A stretch of 64,000 bases of DNA from the NCBI GenBank assembly GCA_009760855.2, contig WPIO01000003.1, positions 10,196,501-10,260,500 on the forward strand, given 5' to 3'. Made by a program: the position numbers and the translations under genes. The stretch is from Cristatella mucedo (lineage: Eukaryota > Bryozoa > Phylactolaemata > Cristatellidae). Of the stretch, positions 47,477 to 58,743 are shown piece after piece (positions within the stretch are counted from its first letter, which is position 1; every line of letters starts with the position of its first letter). The notes under the pieces were generated by a model. That model saw only the letters and a program-made list of their open reading frames with translations, was not told the DNA's origin and did not search any database.

Positions 47477-49262
47477 CCTTGAAAAAGCAGTGTCAAAAGC
47501 CTTGTGGCGTGAAATAAATAATGTTCAAATTGGTACACTGATTTTCCAGAGGAAAAGGATATCGACAACTGCCTAACTGTGATGACCCATACCTCATTGC
47601 ATCCAAGATAGGCATAGCAAGATTATTATAAAATTAATTATTAATTAATTAATTATTATAAAATTATTATTATTATTAAAATAAGTTAAGCTTAGTCGAT
47701 ACGCATAGATAAGATGATTATAAGTAACATAAGAGAAGTAGATAATATAAGCATCACCGAAGTTTGATAATAATCTATTCAAATTATACATATCTATCTA
47801 ATTTCCTTCACTCGAAGCTAATTGACTTATTCTGTGCACAAGCACACGAGTAAAGAAAGCGATGCGTTTAAAGAACGGACGCAGATAAAACTCGTCATCC
47901 TTAATGGTGCGGCGTAGTCTCCCGCAAGTTTACAGAGCATGAAGTCTTATAACTCTGTATGACAGAGAGATTGTTTCGCTAAGATAGGCTGAGTCCTCAC
48001 ATTATGTCGCTCTTTGGGGCTGGTTTTACTCTTTTCGCCATGTGATTGTCACTGTCGGAGGCTAAAGAAAGTACACGGAGCTTTAATGATCCTTTATACA
48101 ATAGTCAATTTGAAACCCATGGATGGCTGGCTTCTAGAAGCACTTACCATTTGAAAGATTTCCTTCGCAGTTTAAAAAAACAGTACCGGTTATTCTTAAT
48201 GCTCGCACCATGGTAAAAGCACTCAATAGCAACATTGTTTGAACTGCTAAAAACTACACAATTATTTCATGTGGAACAATCGCCGATTATGCCCACACCA
48301 GAAACAATAATCACGATAACCAACTACTGGTTTAGGTACTACCAATGAGAGCACTAAAATGGTCGGCCTTGCAATTAGGCGCGGATGCAATGAAAAGTAG
48401 TAGGAATACACATTTCGCCATGCAACCTTATGTCAAACAATGAAAGCCAACGCAGTCAGATTAGGATTACAAGCAATGACATCTGTACTTCCGTGGGTCA
48501 ATTTGGTTGAGCACACAGTTAGCGAGAGCATACGACTTTTCGATTTCGCGATTGCGTGCTACTTATGGTTGCAGCAGCAGGTAGTGCAAGCTAAATGATA
48601 AGAAATTGCAAGAAAATGGATGAGCCCATAAAAAAAGGAACGCTTTATTATGCAGCTCCACAGGCCATTGGCGCGGGAGTCGCCGGTGGGTACACTGAAG
48701 GGGGAGCTTGCTTATTCTGCTGAGATGAAAAGCTGACGCGGGAGCTGGGTATTACTAGAAGCTCGTCTAGAAGATTTCCCGCCCGCTTTACTGCCAGGCA
48801 GCGTGCTATTAAGCCGTGAAAGTTATTTCTATAAAATATTCAACTGTCAATGTCAATATTTGGCCACCTCGGCCTCACCGGAGTCCTTTCTGTATGCTTA
48901 AATACAGGTCAGATGAAGACAACATGCTTAAAACTTGTTGCGGAATTTAGTTTACAACTAATTTGAAGAGCCTGCGTAGGCGGCAACGACAGCATCAATT
49001 TAGTTTAACTCTTGTAAAATCTCACTTCACTGTGCTCCATCGAGACTCTGAAACAGGGCGTTGGTACTGCAAGTAGCTCCTGATAAAAACCAATCTAATA
49101 GAACTTTCTGTAAGTTCCAGGAAGTTACTTCATCCTAACCACTTCCTTCTTTCGCCACCGAGCATTTGAGAACTTTTTTCAAAGTTGTTGTACATTCTCT
49201 GAACAAGTAGCAGCAACCCGAGAAATCCAGTAGCCAAACGTAGTGAGTACATACAGCTCACA

Positions 49263-49750
49263 TCATGGAACGTGTGCAGATGCTGCGAAGTGAATCACGC
49301 TGTATGTGGCTACAGTAATGTGCTGGATCTTTGCATTAATAATGGCGCTTAAATCCCGCGGTGCATGGGTCCCAGCAGCTGTGAGATTCAAGCGGAGCCT
49401 TTTCGTTTGAGGCTTTTGAGCAACAAAAATGAGCACCGAGAACATAATAGCTCGCCGATGCACGTCACACGGCACGTTCTGAAAAAATAAGCAGCATAGA
49501 TCTGTCTGTTCCAATTGCAGCAGCTGCTGCTTTTAGCGCCGTAGGATAGTGGTTCCCTGTGCGATTTGACCCTCTTAGACGCGAAACTGAGGGTCAAACA
49601 GTTTGGAGCAGTCCACAGAGGAGGAAAAAACGCAGCTGACCCAGCGAGTTTACTCACCTCTGCTACTGCATACCTTTTCGTTCGTAGAGTGGAAAGTGTC
49701 ACGTTATAACGATGAAAATTTATTTTTTGCAGCAAGCTGTCATAGAGCAT
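49263..49750 (-). CDS. Unrecognised two-exon candidate, 102 codons
   Basis: I do not recognise this. Seen: ATG at 49748-49750 opens 31 codons (MLYDSLLQKINFHRYNVTLS onward) ending at a strong donor GAG|GTGAGTA (49658/49657). A strong acceptor TTATTTTTTCAG follows 179 nt later (exon from 49478), and the frame continues in phase 0 for 71 codons (NVPCDVHRRAIMFSVLIF onward) to a stop at 49263-49265. The joined product has no signal peptide or domain I can name. Good splice sites with matching phase are the only support; chance is quite possible. Confidence 0.2.
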
Positions 49751-49899
49751 GGCAATTTTAGGTTATAACTCACTCTTATTGTGAGAAAATCTACCATCTT
49801 TAGCAATAAGCCCTAACATGACGACCTTTACAGCGACTGCAATCTTCACATTTCCACTCTTCTCTGCTTCACCTTTACCGGGGGATTCATGATCGGGCT

Positions 49900-50045
49900 C
49901 TGGCTGATTTAACAGCTTATTTTTTACAGCGGTAGAAGAGCTATAAAGGCTATCAATACCCTTGAAGCGGCAATAGAGAATCGCCCACTGTATGATTCGA
50001 ACCGACGACCGTGGGACCGAGGTCGTGAAAAGCAGCTGCCTTGGG
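49900..50045 (-). repeat. SINE-A copy
   Basis: Minus-strand SINE-A; plus strand TGGCTGATTTAACAGC, B box as TGATTCGAACC and the hairpin half ACCGAGGTCGTG. Confidence 0.72.
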
Positions 50046-51377
50046 CTCTGCCGATCCTACTTTATTGACCGCTCTGGCATTCATCCTATATTTGTCTTCA
50101 GACTTTCACGTATCGCTAATTTTTTAAGATGTTTGGCAGTCCATCCATGCGGTATACATATTGTCAATAGACTGATGCAGGAAGCTGTAATCGAGACCGA
50201 TTGATGGGGCCTTTGTTCTGTTTCGTCGGCCCACGCTTCCAGACATCGGCGAATTGGCACGCTATCATACGTTCTCCGCAGCCAGCACAGATGTCGAAGG
50301 AGGTGCACTTATTAAGCTGAAGTCATTAAGCAGACTTCTTCACCGAGAGTAGGGTTTGCTTAGGGCTGATAGTTCTTTCTCGCAGCCTCTCTCGAGGCTG
50401 TAGCAATCAGCTTTAGCAGGCATCGCAATGCACCAAGTGGCCAACAAAGTTCGACGGCCGTCTTAACTATGCGCTCTGCTGTCAAAGACTTGTCGGCGTG
50501 AATTCAGGAGCTTGCAAAATACAGAGAAAAAGCTTGCGTCGCTAACATAATGTCTTCTAGGACAAGCAACAGCCTACGTATCATGCATATGCTACAATGC
50601 TTTTCAACCACTATCGAGAGTGATGCTGTTGTCCTAATTTAAACTCAACGAAACAATTCTATATTATTCAAACTCAAGATTAAGATGGGGTCGTATTTCT
50701 GGAGTCTCTTTCAGTCAGTGAGTGGAGTGGCAAAAGCAAGTGCTCGCTTGGCAGTTTTGAAGCTTACCTATAAGCTTTTGCCTCTAGATATAAGAGAACT
50801 TTTCCTTATGATAGTTATATCTACATGGCTTACGTATTTAGAGCATTAGCTCACTGTACACAAATAGATTAGCAGCTACCGGCACTAAGTCAGATTGTTC
50901 GTTGACCTTAACTACTGTTAACAATAAGGACGCACTGCACTCACCCTCTCCTATAGCTCCATTGGGAGCCTACGCGTTGTCTCGACATGGACAGATTCCC
51001 AGGGGCGGATATTCCTGGCCATAGCAGCGGCCTATAAAGAGAAATACTAAGTCATGACGGCACGTAAATACAAACATAAACAACTAAATGTATTCTGCTA
51101 CTCGACCGCCGACCACTTCGATCATTTGACTAAATTGTTAATTCACCAGTTGCTTAGGTGTGAAGGTTAGTTTTGCGGCCCTATTTTACTGATAAACAGC
51201 AGCTATCTGTGTAGAGTAATTTGTTTTCCATGTTCGATCCGATGGCTCGCAGGTCATGATAGCAGCCTCCTAAAGAAATTTACATACAAAAGCTAGCTCG
51301 CCTGATCACTTGGCGACTTTGCCGCTTAAGCGTCAATGGTTTCCACTATGATGAATTTGGTTTCTCTGTCTGCCTCC

Positions 51378-51378
<1 letters not shown>

Positions 51379-51460
<82 letters not shown>

Positions 51461-51540
51461 CCTTCACACGCGTGCGCGCACACACACAGATGCACACACA
51501 CACATGCACACGCACGTACACACGTGTGTGTTTAGCATTC
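51379..51540 (+). repeat. CT microsatellite with CA-rich flank
   Basis: Nearly 80 bp of pure CT repeat, then alternating CA/CG/GT sequence up to 51535. The open frame across it is an artefact. Confidence 0.95.
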
Positions 51541-51654
51541 AGGTATATATAAACTCATGAACTATCATGTGTATGTACATATCTTTACCCCTCCCTTTAC
51601 CTCTCCCTCTTTTCTGCGTTTCTCTGCTTAACTTAAGCGACTGGCTGGTCGGTA

Positions 51655-51825
51655 AAGGGAAGCTGATTCAGCAGCATCATTTACATAGCGGCCGAGAGCC
51701 TCAGTGACTCTCACTTCCACTTCCAGCCTGCAATACAAATGGCCTACTGGGGGATTCGAACCCACAACGCCGGTTTGTGAGTGTGAGAGCTTTATCGCTT
51801 GGCTAAGATCTAGCGAGCGCGGCTC
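51655..51825 (-). repeat. SINE-A copy
   Basis: Minus-strand SINE-A; plus strand AAGCTGATTCAGCAGCATC at the 3' side and B box as GGATTCGAACCC. Body diverged. Confidence 0.65.
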
Positions 51826-52679
51826 TTTCATCATCCTACAGCATTGATTTTCAGCGGCAGTCGGCATGAGGAGTAACCAGGATTAAGCCAAAGGGTGGCC
51901 AGACCTTGACTTTCCTTGAAGCAACTATTCACGGAAAGCGAGCGAGCGTGTCGGAAAGCTTGAACGCCGGTGCATCGTCCCTTCAGATGGTCCACGGGGG
52001 GGGGGGTGATAGCCAGGGGGCCAGCCATCCCGCTACGCCCGGCTGCCGTCTCGGTTCGGACTAGTGGCGCGGGCCTACTTGCCACCGGCTCGTTTGGGGT
52101 CGCAGCGCCGGTCGTAGTTTGTTGAAGGCGGTGTGGGAATGCTGACAGCGCTACTTTTTAGCAGTGCGCCACCACCCCCCCCCCCCCACATTACGCGTCG
52201 AGCTTGCTCGTCGACTGACTCGTCGTGCGTCGTTGCGCTGGAGCGATAACAGCGCCCTCATCTCCTTGCCCGACAGCTCGCCGCTTACTCTGGGAGCCGC
52301 AAACTGAAGCAGGCCGTCGGGAAATCGCGAGCGAGCAGCGAGGATTCTGTATCGCAAGCAGCGAGGATCCTGTACTTGCAGGGCTCTTAGTACACGAATA
52401 CGCGCACGCCGTATGCCCACGCTTCGCGCTGTCGGCGGTACGCGGTACTTTTTGGCATTTCGCTTTCTGGCGGCATGCCTGAGGGTTGCAGGAACAGGGC
52501 CGAACCTAGCATTCGAAGCAGGCGCGTGCTGCAGCGTTGCTCTGCTTTCCAGCCAGCTCCAGGCTAGAATTTTTGCTGCGCGATAGCATGATATCACGTG
52601 TCTCTTTGTTTGCACGGAGCGACAAGACAATGGAGGCTTTTTAACGATGACAGCCGGCCTAAAGGTCCCGCACCTGCCG

Positions 52680-53032
52680 CCTGCAGGGGGCGCCGCCTGT
52701 CAATGGAACAATGTGGCCGCCCACGTCCAATCATCGCTCAGCTGTTTTGAACTCGGGTGTTCTTCCAACGGTGGAATCGGGCTCAGATTTACGGTCTGAG
52801 TCGGACTCGTATGCCGCCGACCGTTTAGCTGCGTAATGCGCTGCGGCTCTCGTCGCTGCTGCTAGAGGGCCGCGAGTCTCTACCGCCGCAAGCGCATCGC
52901 CGAAGATTCGGCCCAAGATGAGGAGCGGCCGGCGTCTCCAATAAGCGGCTGGCTGGTCGGGGGGGCGTAGCCGGTTCAAGCCCGTTTGAAGACACTTCGG
53001 AGGTGCCTCGCTTGAGCGCCGACCGTGGCACA
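52680..53032 (+). promoter_or_regulatory. GC-rich 5' flank and leader of FoxN1/4
   Basis: CpG-rich sequence directly before the FoxN start codon. It holds GCAGGGGGCGCC at 52683-52694, which resembles the CTCF core, and a CCAAT pentamer at 52727-52731. An in-frame TGA at 52919-52921 shows the coding frame does not extend upstream without splicing. The transcription start was not determined. Confidence 0.4.
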
Positions 53033-53878
53033 ATGGACTGCTACAATGGCGACGAAGACTACCTGTCGCTTCAAGACATGATAGACCGGGATATAGCGTC
53101 CGGCGCTTGCGGTGGCGGCGGCGGCGACATGTTCGCCCACGCGGTCGACGGCTCGGCTGTAGGACCTCACGGAGGCGGAGTTGGGTGCGGCGGCTGCGGC
53201 GGCGGCGGAGATTCCCATCTGCTGCGGCAGCAGCACTCGTCGTCTCACTGTCAGCTACCGGCATCGCAGCACCCTCACGGCGTGCCGACCAACGTGGACC
53301 TCGACTCGTCCGTGTCGAATTTGAGCTGGCTGCACGCGGTAAACATCGGCTCGCTGCGCCAGGAGCCGGACAACAGGAGTCCCAGTCTGATGGTAAATCC
53401 TCAGACGGTCGCTCCGGCCGTCGGCCAGCCGACGACGGCGGCGGCGACACTGTCTTCCAGTCCGCTTCGCGTCATCGAGGTTGCGCTACCGAGCAACGTT
53501 CAAATAATGGGAAGCAGCGTTCGCTACGTTACCGCGCCTGAGGCGGCGCGAACGATGTACGTCGCCGGCGGCCGTGCGGCTGCAGCCGACATCGCTGGCT
53601 CGCCTCACAAGCCGGCGCTCTCTCAGCTGCAGCAGCTGTCGTCGTACCAGCAGCAGCATCTTCACCACCAGCCGCAGCAGCAGCAGGGATATTACACCAA
53701 CTGCCCCACGCACTCGTCTGTGATCAATAATCCGTACCCTAAACCGGCTTACTCGTACAGCTGCCTGATAGCGATGGCTCTGAAGAACAGCAAGACGGGA
53801 AGCCTGCCTGTGAGCGAAATATACAACTTCATGACGAGTAATTTTCCATACTTTAAGACGGCACCCGATGGCTGGAAG
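53033..53878 (+). CDS. FoxN1/4: FoxN1/4 transcription factor, coding exon 1
   Basis: Nuclear forkhead transcription factor; FOXN1 and FOXN4 direct thymic/skin epithelium and retina/spinal neuron programmes in vertebrates. Seen: 282 codons from [11 protein letters not shown] Gly-rich stretch (residues 24-60) is followed by LSWLHAVN (97-104), a conserved N-terminal motif of FOXN4 (LSWLTAV). A Gln/His-rich stretch (about 199-222) precedes the first half of the forkhead (233-282: [20 protein letters not shown], then [11 protein letters not shown]). The ATG at 53033 is the first after an in-frame stop at 52919; a GTG at 53003 in the same frame is not a likely start. The donor is AAG|GTGAGC at 53878/53879, phase 0. 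Known: animal FoxN1/4 genes have an intron at this point of the forkhead. The [17 protein letters not shown] block separates FoxN1/4 from FoxN2/3. Confidence 0.93.
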
Positions 53879-54044
53879 GTGAGCACTGTTGCCTTTTGCT
53901 TCCCGCTCGTGAGCCCTGTTGATGATATCTACATGCCAGTATAGTCTTTGCCTCTATCGACTCTACTCTACCGACTCCACATTCAAATTTCTGCTGTAAC
54001 CACAAACAAACCCTTACCTTAGACCTGTTTCTCTATCTTTGTCT

Positions 54045-54092
54045 TTCTGCATCTTCCACCTCACCTCTCTCTCCCCTCTTTTCCTCTCGCTC

Positions 54093-54143
<51 letters not shown>

Positions 54144-54426
54144 CTCTCTGTCTCTCCATCTCCTCCCCTATCTCCTCTCGTTCCCTCTTTGTCTCTCTCT
54201 CTCTCTCCCTATCTGTACCTCTTTCTCACTCCTCTTGATTATGTCTTTCTTTCTCTCAGCCTCTCTTCCTCTACGTCTCTGTATCAGTTCTCATTCTTTT
54301 TGTCTCTTCTTTCTTACTCCCTCTATTTCTTTGTTTGTTTCCTCTTTCACTCTCTCCTTTCTTTTCACTGTCTATCTGTCTCTCTTTCTATTTCTTTGTA
54401 TTTCCCTCTTTCACTCTCTCCCTCTT

Positions 54427-54509
<83 letters not shown>

Positions 54510-54569
54510 CTATCTATCTCTCTCTGTCTCTCTCTGTCTCTCTCTCTCTATCTCTCTTTCTCTCACTCA

Positions 54570-54591
<22 letters not shown>
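54045..54591 (+). repeat. Long CT-rich polypyrimidine tract
   Basis: Imperfect then pure CT repeats with TTTCTCT and TATCTAT variants, over 500 bp. Open frames of 120-210 codons across it are low-complexity artefacts. Confidence 0.95.

Positions 54592-54659
<68 letters not shown>
54592..54659 (+). repeat. (GT)n microsatellite
   Basis: About 34 uninterrupted TG units directly after the CT tract; UG repeats in the FoxN pre-mRNA. Confidence 0.95.
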
Positions 54660-54660
<1 letters not shown>

Positions 54661-55358
54661 TACGTCTCTCTCACTAATTTGTTATCGTCTGTTCTGCTGT
54701 CATTAGGCAGTTGGAACAGGGAACAGGACCTTTAAGGAAGTGTGTTTTCAATTCTGAGTTTTTATTAGCACAGCCGTCAAACGCCGTTTGACTGCTTTCT
54801 TTTGTTTTTGGTAGCCAACCACCCATAGGCAACCGGCTACGCGAGTCACACTGTGAATCTAACTTTTCAGGGGCCAGACACGATCTGCAGCAACTGCCAT
54901 GCTCCCCAGTCCCGATTATTGGGCAGGCTTCTGTCAACCCCGGAGGGTGAAGCTTACGGCTCTCGCCGGCCAGTGGCTGCTATTTTCTTGGAATTGGGCA
55001 GGCAGCTTGTGTGTGTACCCAAGCTGCAGCTTGGACCGACGTGCTGCGGTATTAGAAAGGGTTCAGACACGTAGAGCACTTGTGCACAAAACAGTTGCCT
55101 GTTGCTCTTGTTACTACGGTGTTTGCCATGCTATTTAACCGGCTTCAAAAACAGGCTATTATACTATTGTCCTCTTGTCGTGTGTCAACGCAGTGCACGG
55201 GCAAAGATGCTATGAGACAAAAACCCAGTCGTCTCAATTGTCAGACGAATCAATAGAACTTTTCACTGGAGCCAGCATTGTGCCTTCGCCGACTGAGCTT
55301 GTTTGAGGCATTTGACAAGAAACAAACAGCCTTCTCAGGCGCCGTACCTTCTTTACAG

Positions 55359-55551
55359 AATTCCGTGAGGCATAACCTGTCCTTGAACAAGTGCTTCGAG
55401 AAAATTGAGAACCCCAACTCGGACGGCGCCAGCTCGAGAAAAGGCTGTCTTTGGTCCCTAAATCCTGCCAAAGCTAGGAAAATGGACGAGGAGATAGCAA
55501 AGTGGAACAAGAAAGACCCGCAGGCAATCAAAAGAAGCATGGCCAAGCCAG
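55359..55551 (+). CDS. FoxN1/4: FoxN1/4 transcription factor, coding exon 2
   Basis: Second half of the forkhead. Seen: 193 nt beginning [15 protein letters not shown], the DNA recognition helix, followed by [12 protein letters not shown] (wing region) and [20 protein letters not shown], then AKP. The acceptor is TTCTTTACAG before 55359; the donor is CCAG|GTAACC at 55551/55552, leaving one base (phase 1). With the next exon the split codon becomes Glu, giving MAKPE, as in FOXN4. Key DNA-contact residues Asn and His of the NSVRHNLS motif are intact, so the protein should bind DNA. A read-through frame past the donor continues to 55610 but is not conserved. Confidence 0.93.
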
Positions 55552-55684
55552 GTAACCAGCACTGGCGCGTTGGATGCAGCCGCTGCTCTTGCTGCTGTTG
55601 CTGCCATTGAAGCTACAACCGCATGGTAGAGCTCATCAGCTCACTACTCGTTGGAGAAATCGGTGGAAGCAACCGGCATGCCAC

Positions 55685-55815
55685 TGGGTTTTAGCCCAGC
55701 GGCAAGCATACTCGCACTTGACGATCCAAAGTGTGGGTTTGAGTCTTTTAGCAGGCAATCCTTTATTCCCTTCTGTAAGATAGCTTTGAAGGCTTTTTTG
55801 CCGCCATATAAATGA
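55685..55815 (+). repeat. SINE-A copy, diverged
   Basis: Plus strand GTGTGGGTTTGAGTC (B-box region), then GGCAATCCTTTATTCCC and AGGCTTTTTTGCCGCCATAT. It lacks the canonical end. Confidence 0.5.
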
Positions 55816-56194
55816 CGCTCTTGTAACAGTCGTTCTTTCCTTTTAACTTACGCTACTTGACCTTGCCAGTATTAAATAGAACTTTGATGGTGGTTGACAT
55901 CAATATATTTTTAGTTTAGAGAACCCGAAATCTCTTTTATTTCTGTTGCTCCTGCCACAGCATTTGGTATTTGTCGTTACTTTGAAGTGAAAATCCTGCA
56001 ATTGTACCTCTGAATGTACGGTTGAACACAGTATGTAGAAGCATATCGAAGAGCTGTGTATCTGCTAGAGAGGATGAGAGATTGTAATCTCTATATAAGT
56101 TTATGGGTCATTGCTTGAGAGTAAGGTTCGACAAGACGGCCTGCTCAGAACTTAATTCCAGCATTCGTGATGCTACATCATCGGTAGCTACGTC

Positions 56195-56270
56195 AGCAAA
56201 TGCAAAGCGCCTAGAAAGAGATTGAGTTCTTTGAGGGCGCTTTATCAAGTGTATTATATTATTATTATTA
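56195..56270 (+). mobile_element. LINE 3' tail
   Basis: Plus strand AAAGCGCCTAGAAAGAGATT, then GAGGGCGCTTTATCAAGTG and five ATT repeats; a tail-only insertion. Confidence 0.65.
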
Positions 56271-56367
56271 TTACTACGTCTCATGAAGGATTTATGCTAG
56301 GCAACACGGTATGCTTACTGTGGTAAGCTGGATAAAAATTCAGAAAATGTTGTAACTTATGTCAATG

Positions 56368-56513
56368 AATATATAAATATAATTCGTATAACGCCCCAAG
56401 AGAACGTAATCTCTATTCAGGCGCTTCACATATGCCTCGGGGCTCGAGCCCACGACCTCAGCCAGACCTTGGTTGGGGCGAACACCTTTACCGCTGGACC
56501 AAACCAACTCGGC
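56368..56513 (-). repeat. SINE-B copy
   Basis: Minus-strand SINE-B, full length; plus strand GGGGCTCGAGCCC (B box) and ACCGCTGGACCAAACCAACT (A-box side). Confidence 0.78.
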
Positions 56514-56833
56514 AAGACATCAAGGAACCTATGGAATAAATGTTAGGCTGAGCAGTCGAAGTTTACTGATGGAGACTTTAAATGACAACCGATGCCCAAC
56601 TAGGAATGCTACTCGTCGACTTCAAATTTCGAGGCTGAACAATTTCGATCCTTAAGCTGGTCTTGGTGACTCCCTAGGCTGAAGGACCAGCACATGTTGC
56701 AGAATGTGGCCTCCTCGGTTGTCTGAAGTTGCCCAATATAGCTGTATAGTTTTTTATAGCTTTTTCAAGCATAAGCCTTTGCCGTATGTGGCTGGCACAG
56801 CTACCCAGCCAAGCAAGTAGTGATACTCGCAAC

Positions 56834-57103
56834 CAGTGGCAAAGCCAGGGGGCAGGTGGAGGGGACCGTCGCCTGCCCGCCCCAAAGTGTGGAGGCAACC
56901 TGGGTCGCTCCCTATATCTGCGCTCTGACCGTCACCAACGACGAAATTATGTCCTACTTCCACTCGATTAACAAAGGCTGAGTGCATGTGGAATAATCAC
57001 TACGATAATGCACTATAATTTTTCACTCCTTGCACGTTTTGCCAGCTACATTAAAATCTAGCAAGTCTTGCCTCCCTGGTTGAAAACTCTGGCTCTGCCT
57101 CTA
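56834..57103. mobile_element. Possible non-autonomous hAT-like element
   Basis: The left end CAGTGGCAAAGCCAG and the right end CTGGCTCTGCCTCTA are imperfect inverted repeats (about 12 of 15). The left one resembles the common hAT terminal sequence CAGTGGCGxAGCCAG. The 8-bp flanks (CTCGCAAC and CTCGATGC) agree at five positions. It is 270 bp with no coding content. Confidence 0.35.
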
Positions 57104-58089
57104 CTCGATGCGGTGGTTCGACGGTTGTCTTCTTGATTAACCTCAATCACCAGCCAACTTTAGCCGGCATGGCCGTACAGCTGCTGATTGGCAGCAAGAA
57201 GCTGAAAAGCGATAGATGAGCTGAGCTTAATGACCTCAGCAACCTATCTCATCAAAATACCTGTAGCACATGCTCGCAAGTGTGAAAATTAACGCCCTGC
57301 TATTCAGACTTCGTTCTAGCTCAGCCTGGTTTTTTATTTTACTAAACAGGAAAAACTTATCGTCATGTCATGCTCGTATTGGGCGGTCCTTTCTTAGCTA
57401 CAAGGTTATATGCATCACGAAGCTCTGCCAACAGTGACCAGCAGAACCTGTTATCGGTCGACCTGGCTGGAGGCCTTTAAAACCCCACCCACCTGTTAAA
57501 CGTAAATGGTTTAGAATGCATTCGAAAAGAAATTGTGTGATTTGATGATATTGAAAGACTGCGTTTGACGCCTGTAGCTTGAATTTATTGGCAGCAGGTG
57601 CCTTATCGACCATCAATTTAAATATGGACTGCAGGCTGGTAGCACAGCTCTACCATGTGCCGAGTAGGATTTAAAGTTTGATAGAATATTCCAGCCTACA
57701 AGTTGGCTACTTTCCAACATCGACGGTTGCCGTAAGCTTTTGAAAAAGCATCTTCAGGGTCCCTTTCGAGATTTAGGAAATAGCTGTACACGGAAAGACA
57801 ATAGCAAAGCATTGCATAATCATAACATAAGCATATCAAGCAGAACAGCGTAAAAGCATCCTACCTTTTCCTAGTTTATGGTGGCCCATTTTTCTTGTTT
57901 CTTAAGTTACAGATTTAACTTTTTGGCACCAGGTCGACACACTGCATATTGTTTGGCCCCATTAACGTTAATTAGTTATTCGTTGAGTACTCGGCCTGCG
58001 ATCACGACCGTTACAATGCAGGCACCCCATTCTGTGACCCGGCTGCCCTTATATGCGCATGCATGAAAAGGTTTCCTGATATTTGGCAG

Positions 58090-58373
58090 AGACGTTCGAT
58101 ATCCTTGAGAGAGGACAAGCATCCGCTGGAAGCCGCAGTGGCAGTGCATCGTGTGACACACGTGATAGTACGCCTGGTCGAACAACGACGCCTATGCATG
58201 CCAGTGACACCATACATGAACCGATGTCGTTCATCAAGCAAGAGCACCCGGGAGACCATCAGCATTGCGATATCATACCAGCTGAACCCATGCGAACGTG
58301 TCATGACAGTGCATCACAAATGGTCCACGACGAGCTGGCACTTGACCCAGTGCTATCTGACATGTCGTTTCAG
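58090..58373 (+). CDS. FoxN1/4: FoxN1/4 transcription factor, coding exon 3
   Basis: Seen: 284 nt. Two bases complete the Glu of MAKPE, then TFDILERGQ and a Ser/Thr-rich region. SFIKQEHPG follows, with a sumoylation-type IKQE. The exon ends DELALDPVLSDMSFQ, which resembles the LDPSIMDFALQ segment of the FOXN4 acidic activation region. The acceptor is ATTTGGCAG before 58090 (weak pyrimidine tract); the donor is CAG|GTTGGT at 58373/58374, phase 0. Phase and the conserved MAKPE join support the acceptor. The 3' end is supported by the matching motif continuing in exon 4. The frame stays open to 58535 past the donor, so a retained-intron form is conceivable. Confidence 0.82.
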
Positions 58374-58625
58374 GTTGGTGGGCCATATTCCTTTCGTTTC
58401 GGCAGAAATGCTTTGTCTGGGGGCGTGCTAGAATGTCTCGCTGATTTCAGCTCCATGCAAGTGCATATCAAGCCGGATTTCTGCTCACCTCTGGGCTTAT
58501 TAACGATAGCAGCTGCAAAAAAAGTTACAAGCTAGCCCTCGAAGCAGTGCAAGAACTATGTGATGACGTCTGTGGAGAGCCTAGTGCTCTTTAGACTGAG
58601 TCCCTGTTGCTGCTTATGCTTACAG
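58374..58625 (+). other. FoxN1/4 intron 3
   Basis: 252 bp, donor GTTGGT (non-optimal), acceptor GCTTATGCTTACAG. No repeat seen. Confidence 0.75.
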
Positions 58626-58743
58626 AACAGTATATGGGATGAGCTAACAGGCGAAGTTATCGACTTCCCTTTTAATGGATCTCCTGCAGAATTCTCGCAT
58701 ATGAACCACTCCGGTTCGCCATATTCGACTTCTATCAGTCCAG
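58626..58743 (+). CDS. FoxN1/4: FoxN1/4 transcription factor, coding exon 4
   Basis: Seen: 118 nt reading NSIWDELTGEVIDFPFNGSP, then AEFSHMNHSGSPYSTSISP. The first ten residues match the GNLWEEMKDE segment that directly follows LDPSIMDFALQ in FOXN4, so exons 3 and 4 together rebuild the C-terminal activation motif. The acceptor is TGCTTACAG before 58626; the donor is CCAG|GTAATA at 58743/58744, phase 1. Reading past the donor gives GNNRSG and a stop, so an unspliced form would end there. Confidence 0.82.

Larger units (their letters stand above)
47480..52680. other. Mostly unassigned intergenic stretch
   Basis: An AT-rich low-complexity patch at 47.62-47.69 kb, SINE-A copies at 49.9 and 51.7 kb, a CT tract with CA/GT repeats at 51.38-51.54 kb and a CpG-rich block at 52.0-52.7 kb with G and C homopolymer runs. 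A weak two-exon open frame is listed separately. Otherwise I recognise nothing. Confidence 0.5.
53879..55358 (+). other. FoxN1/4 intron 1, microsatellite-loaded
   Basis: 1480 bp splitting the forkhead domain. About 40 percent of it is the CT and GT repeat tract at 54045-54659. The rest (54660-55358) shows no recognised element. The acceptor is TTCTTTACAG. Confidence 0.85.
55552..58089 (+). other. FoxN1/4 intron 2
   Basis: 2.5 kb. Contains SINE-A at 55.7 kb, a LINE tail at 56.2 kb, SINE-B at 56.4 kb and a possible hAT-type MITE at 56.8-57.1 kb. Nothing recognised in 57.1-58.05 kb. Confidence 0.8.

Noticed and set aside
52731-53450. 239-codon open frame on the minus strand
   Set aside because: Antisense shadow of GC-rich FoxN exon 1; the peptide is an Arg/Ser/Pro-rich artefact.
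54039-54735. Open frames of 120-210 codons across the CT/GT repeats
   Set aside because: Pure translation of microsatellite sequence in FoxN intron 1.
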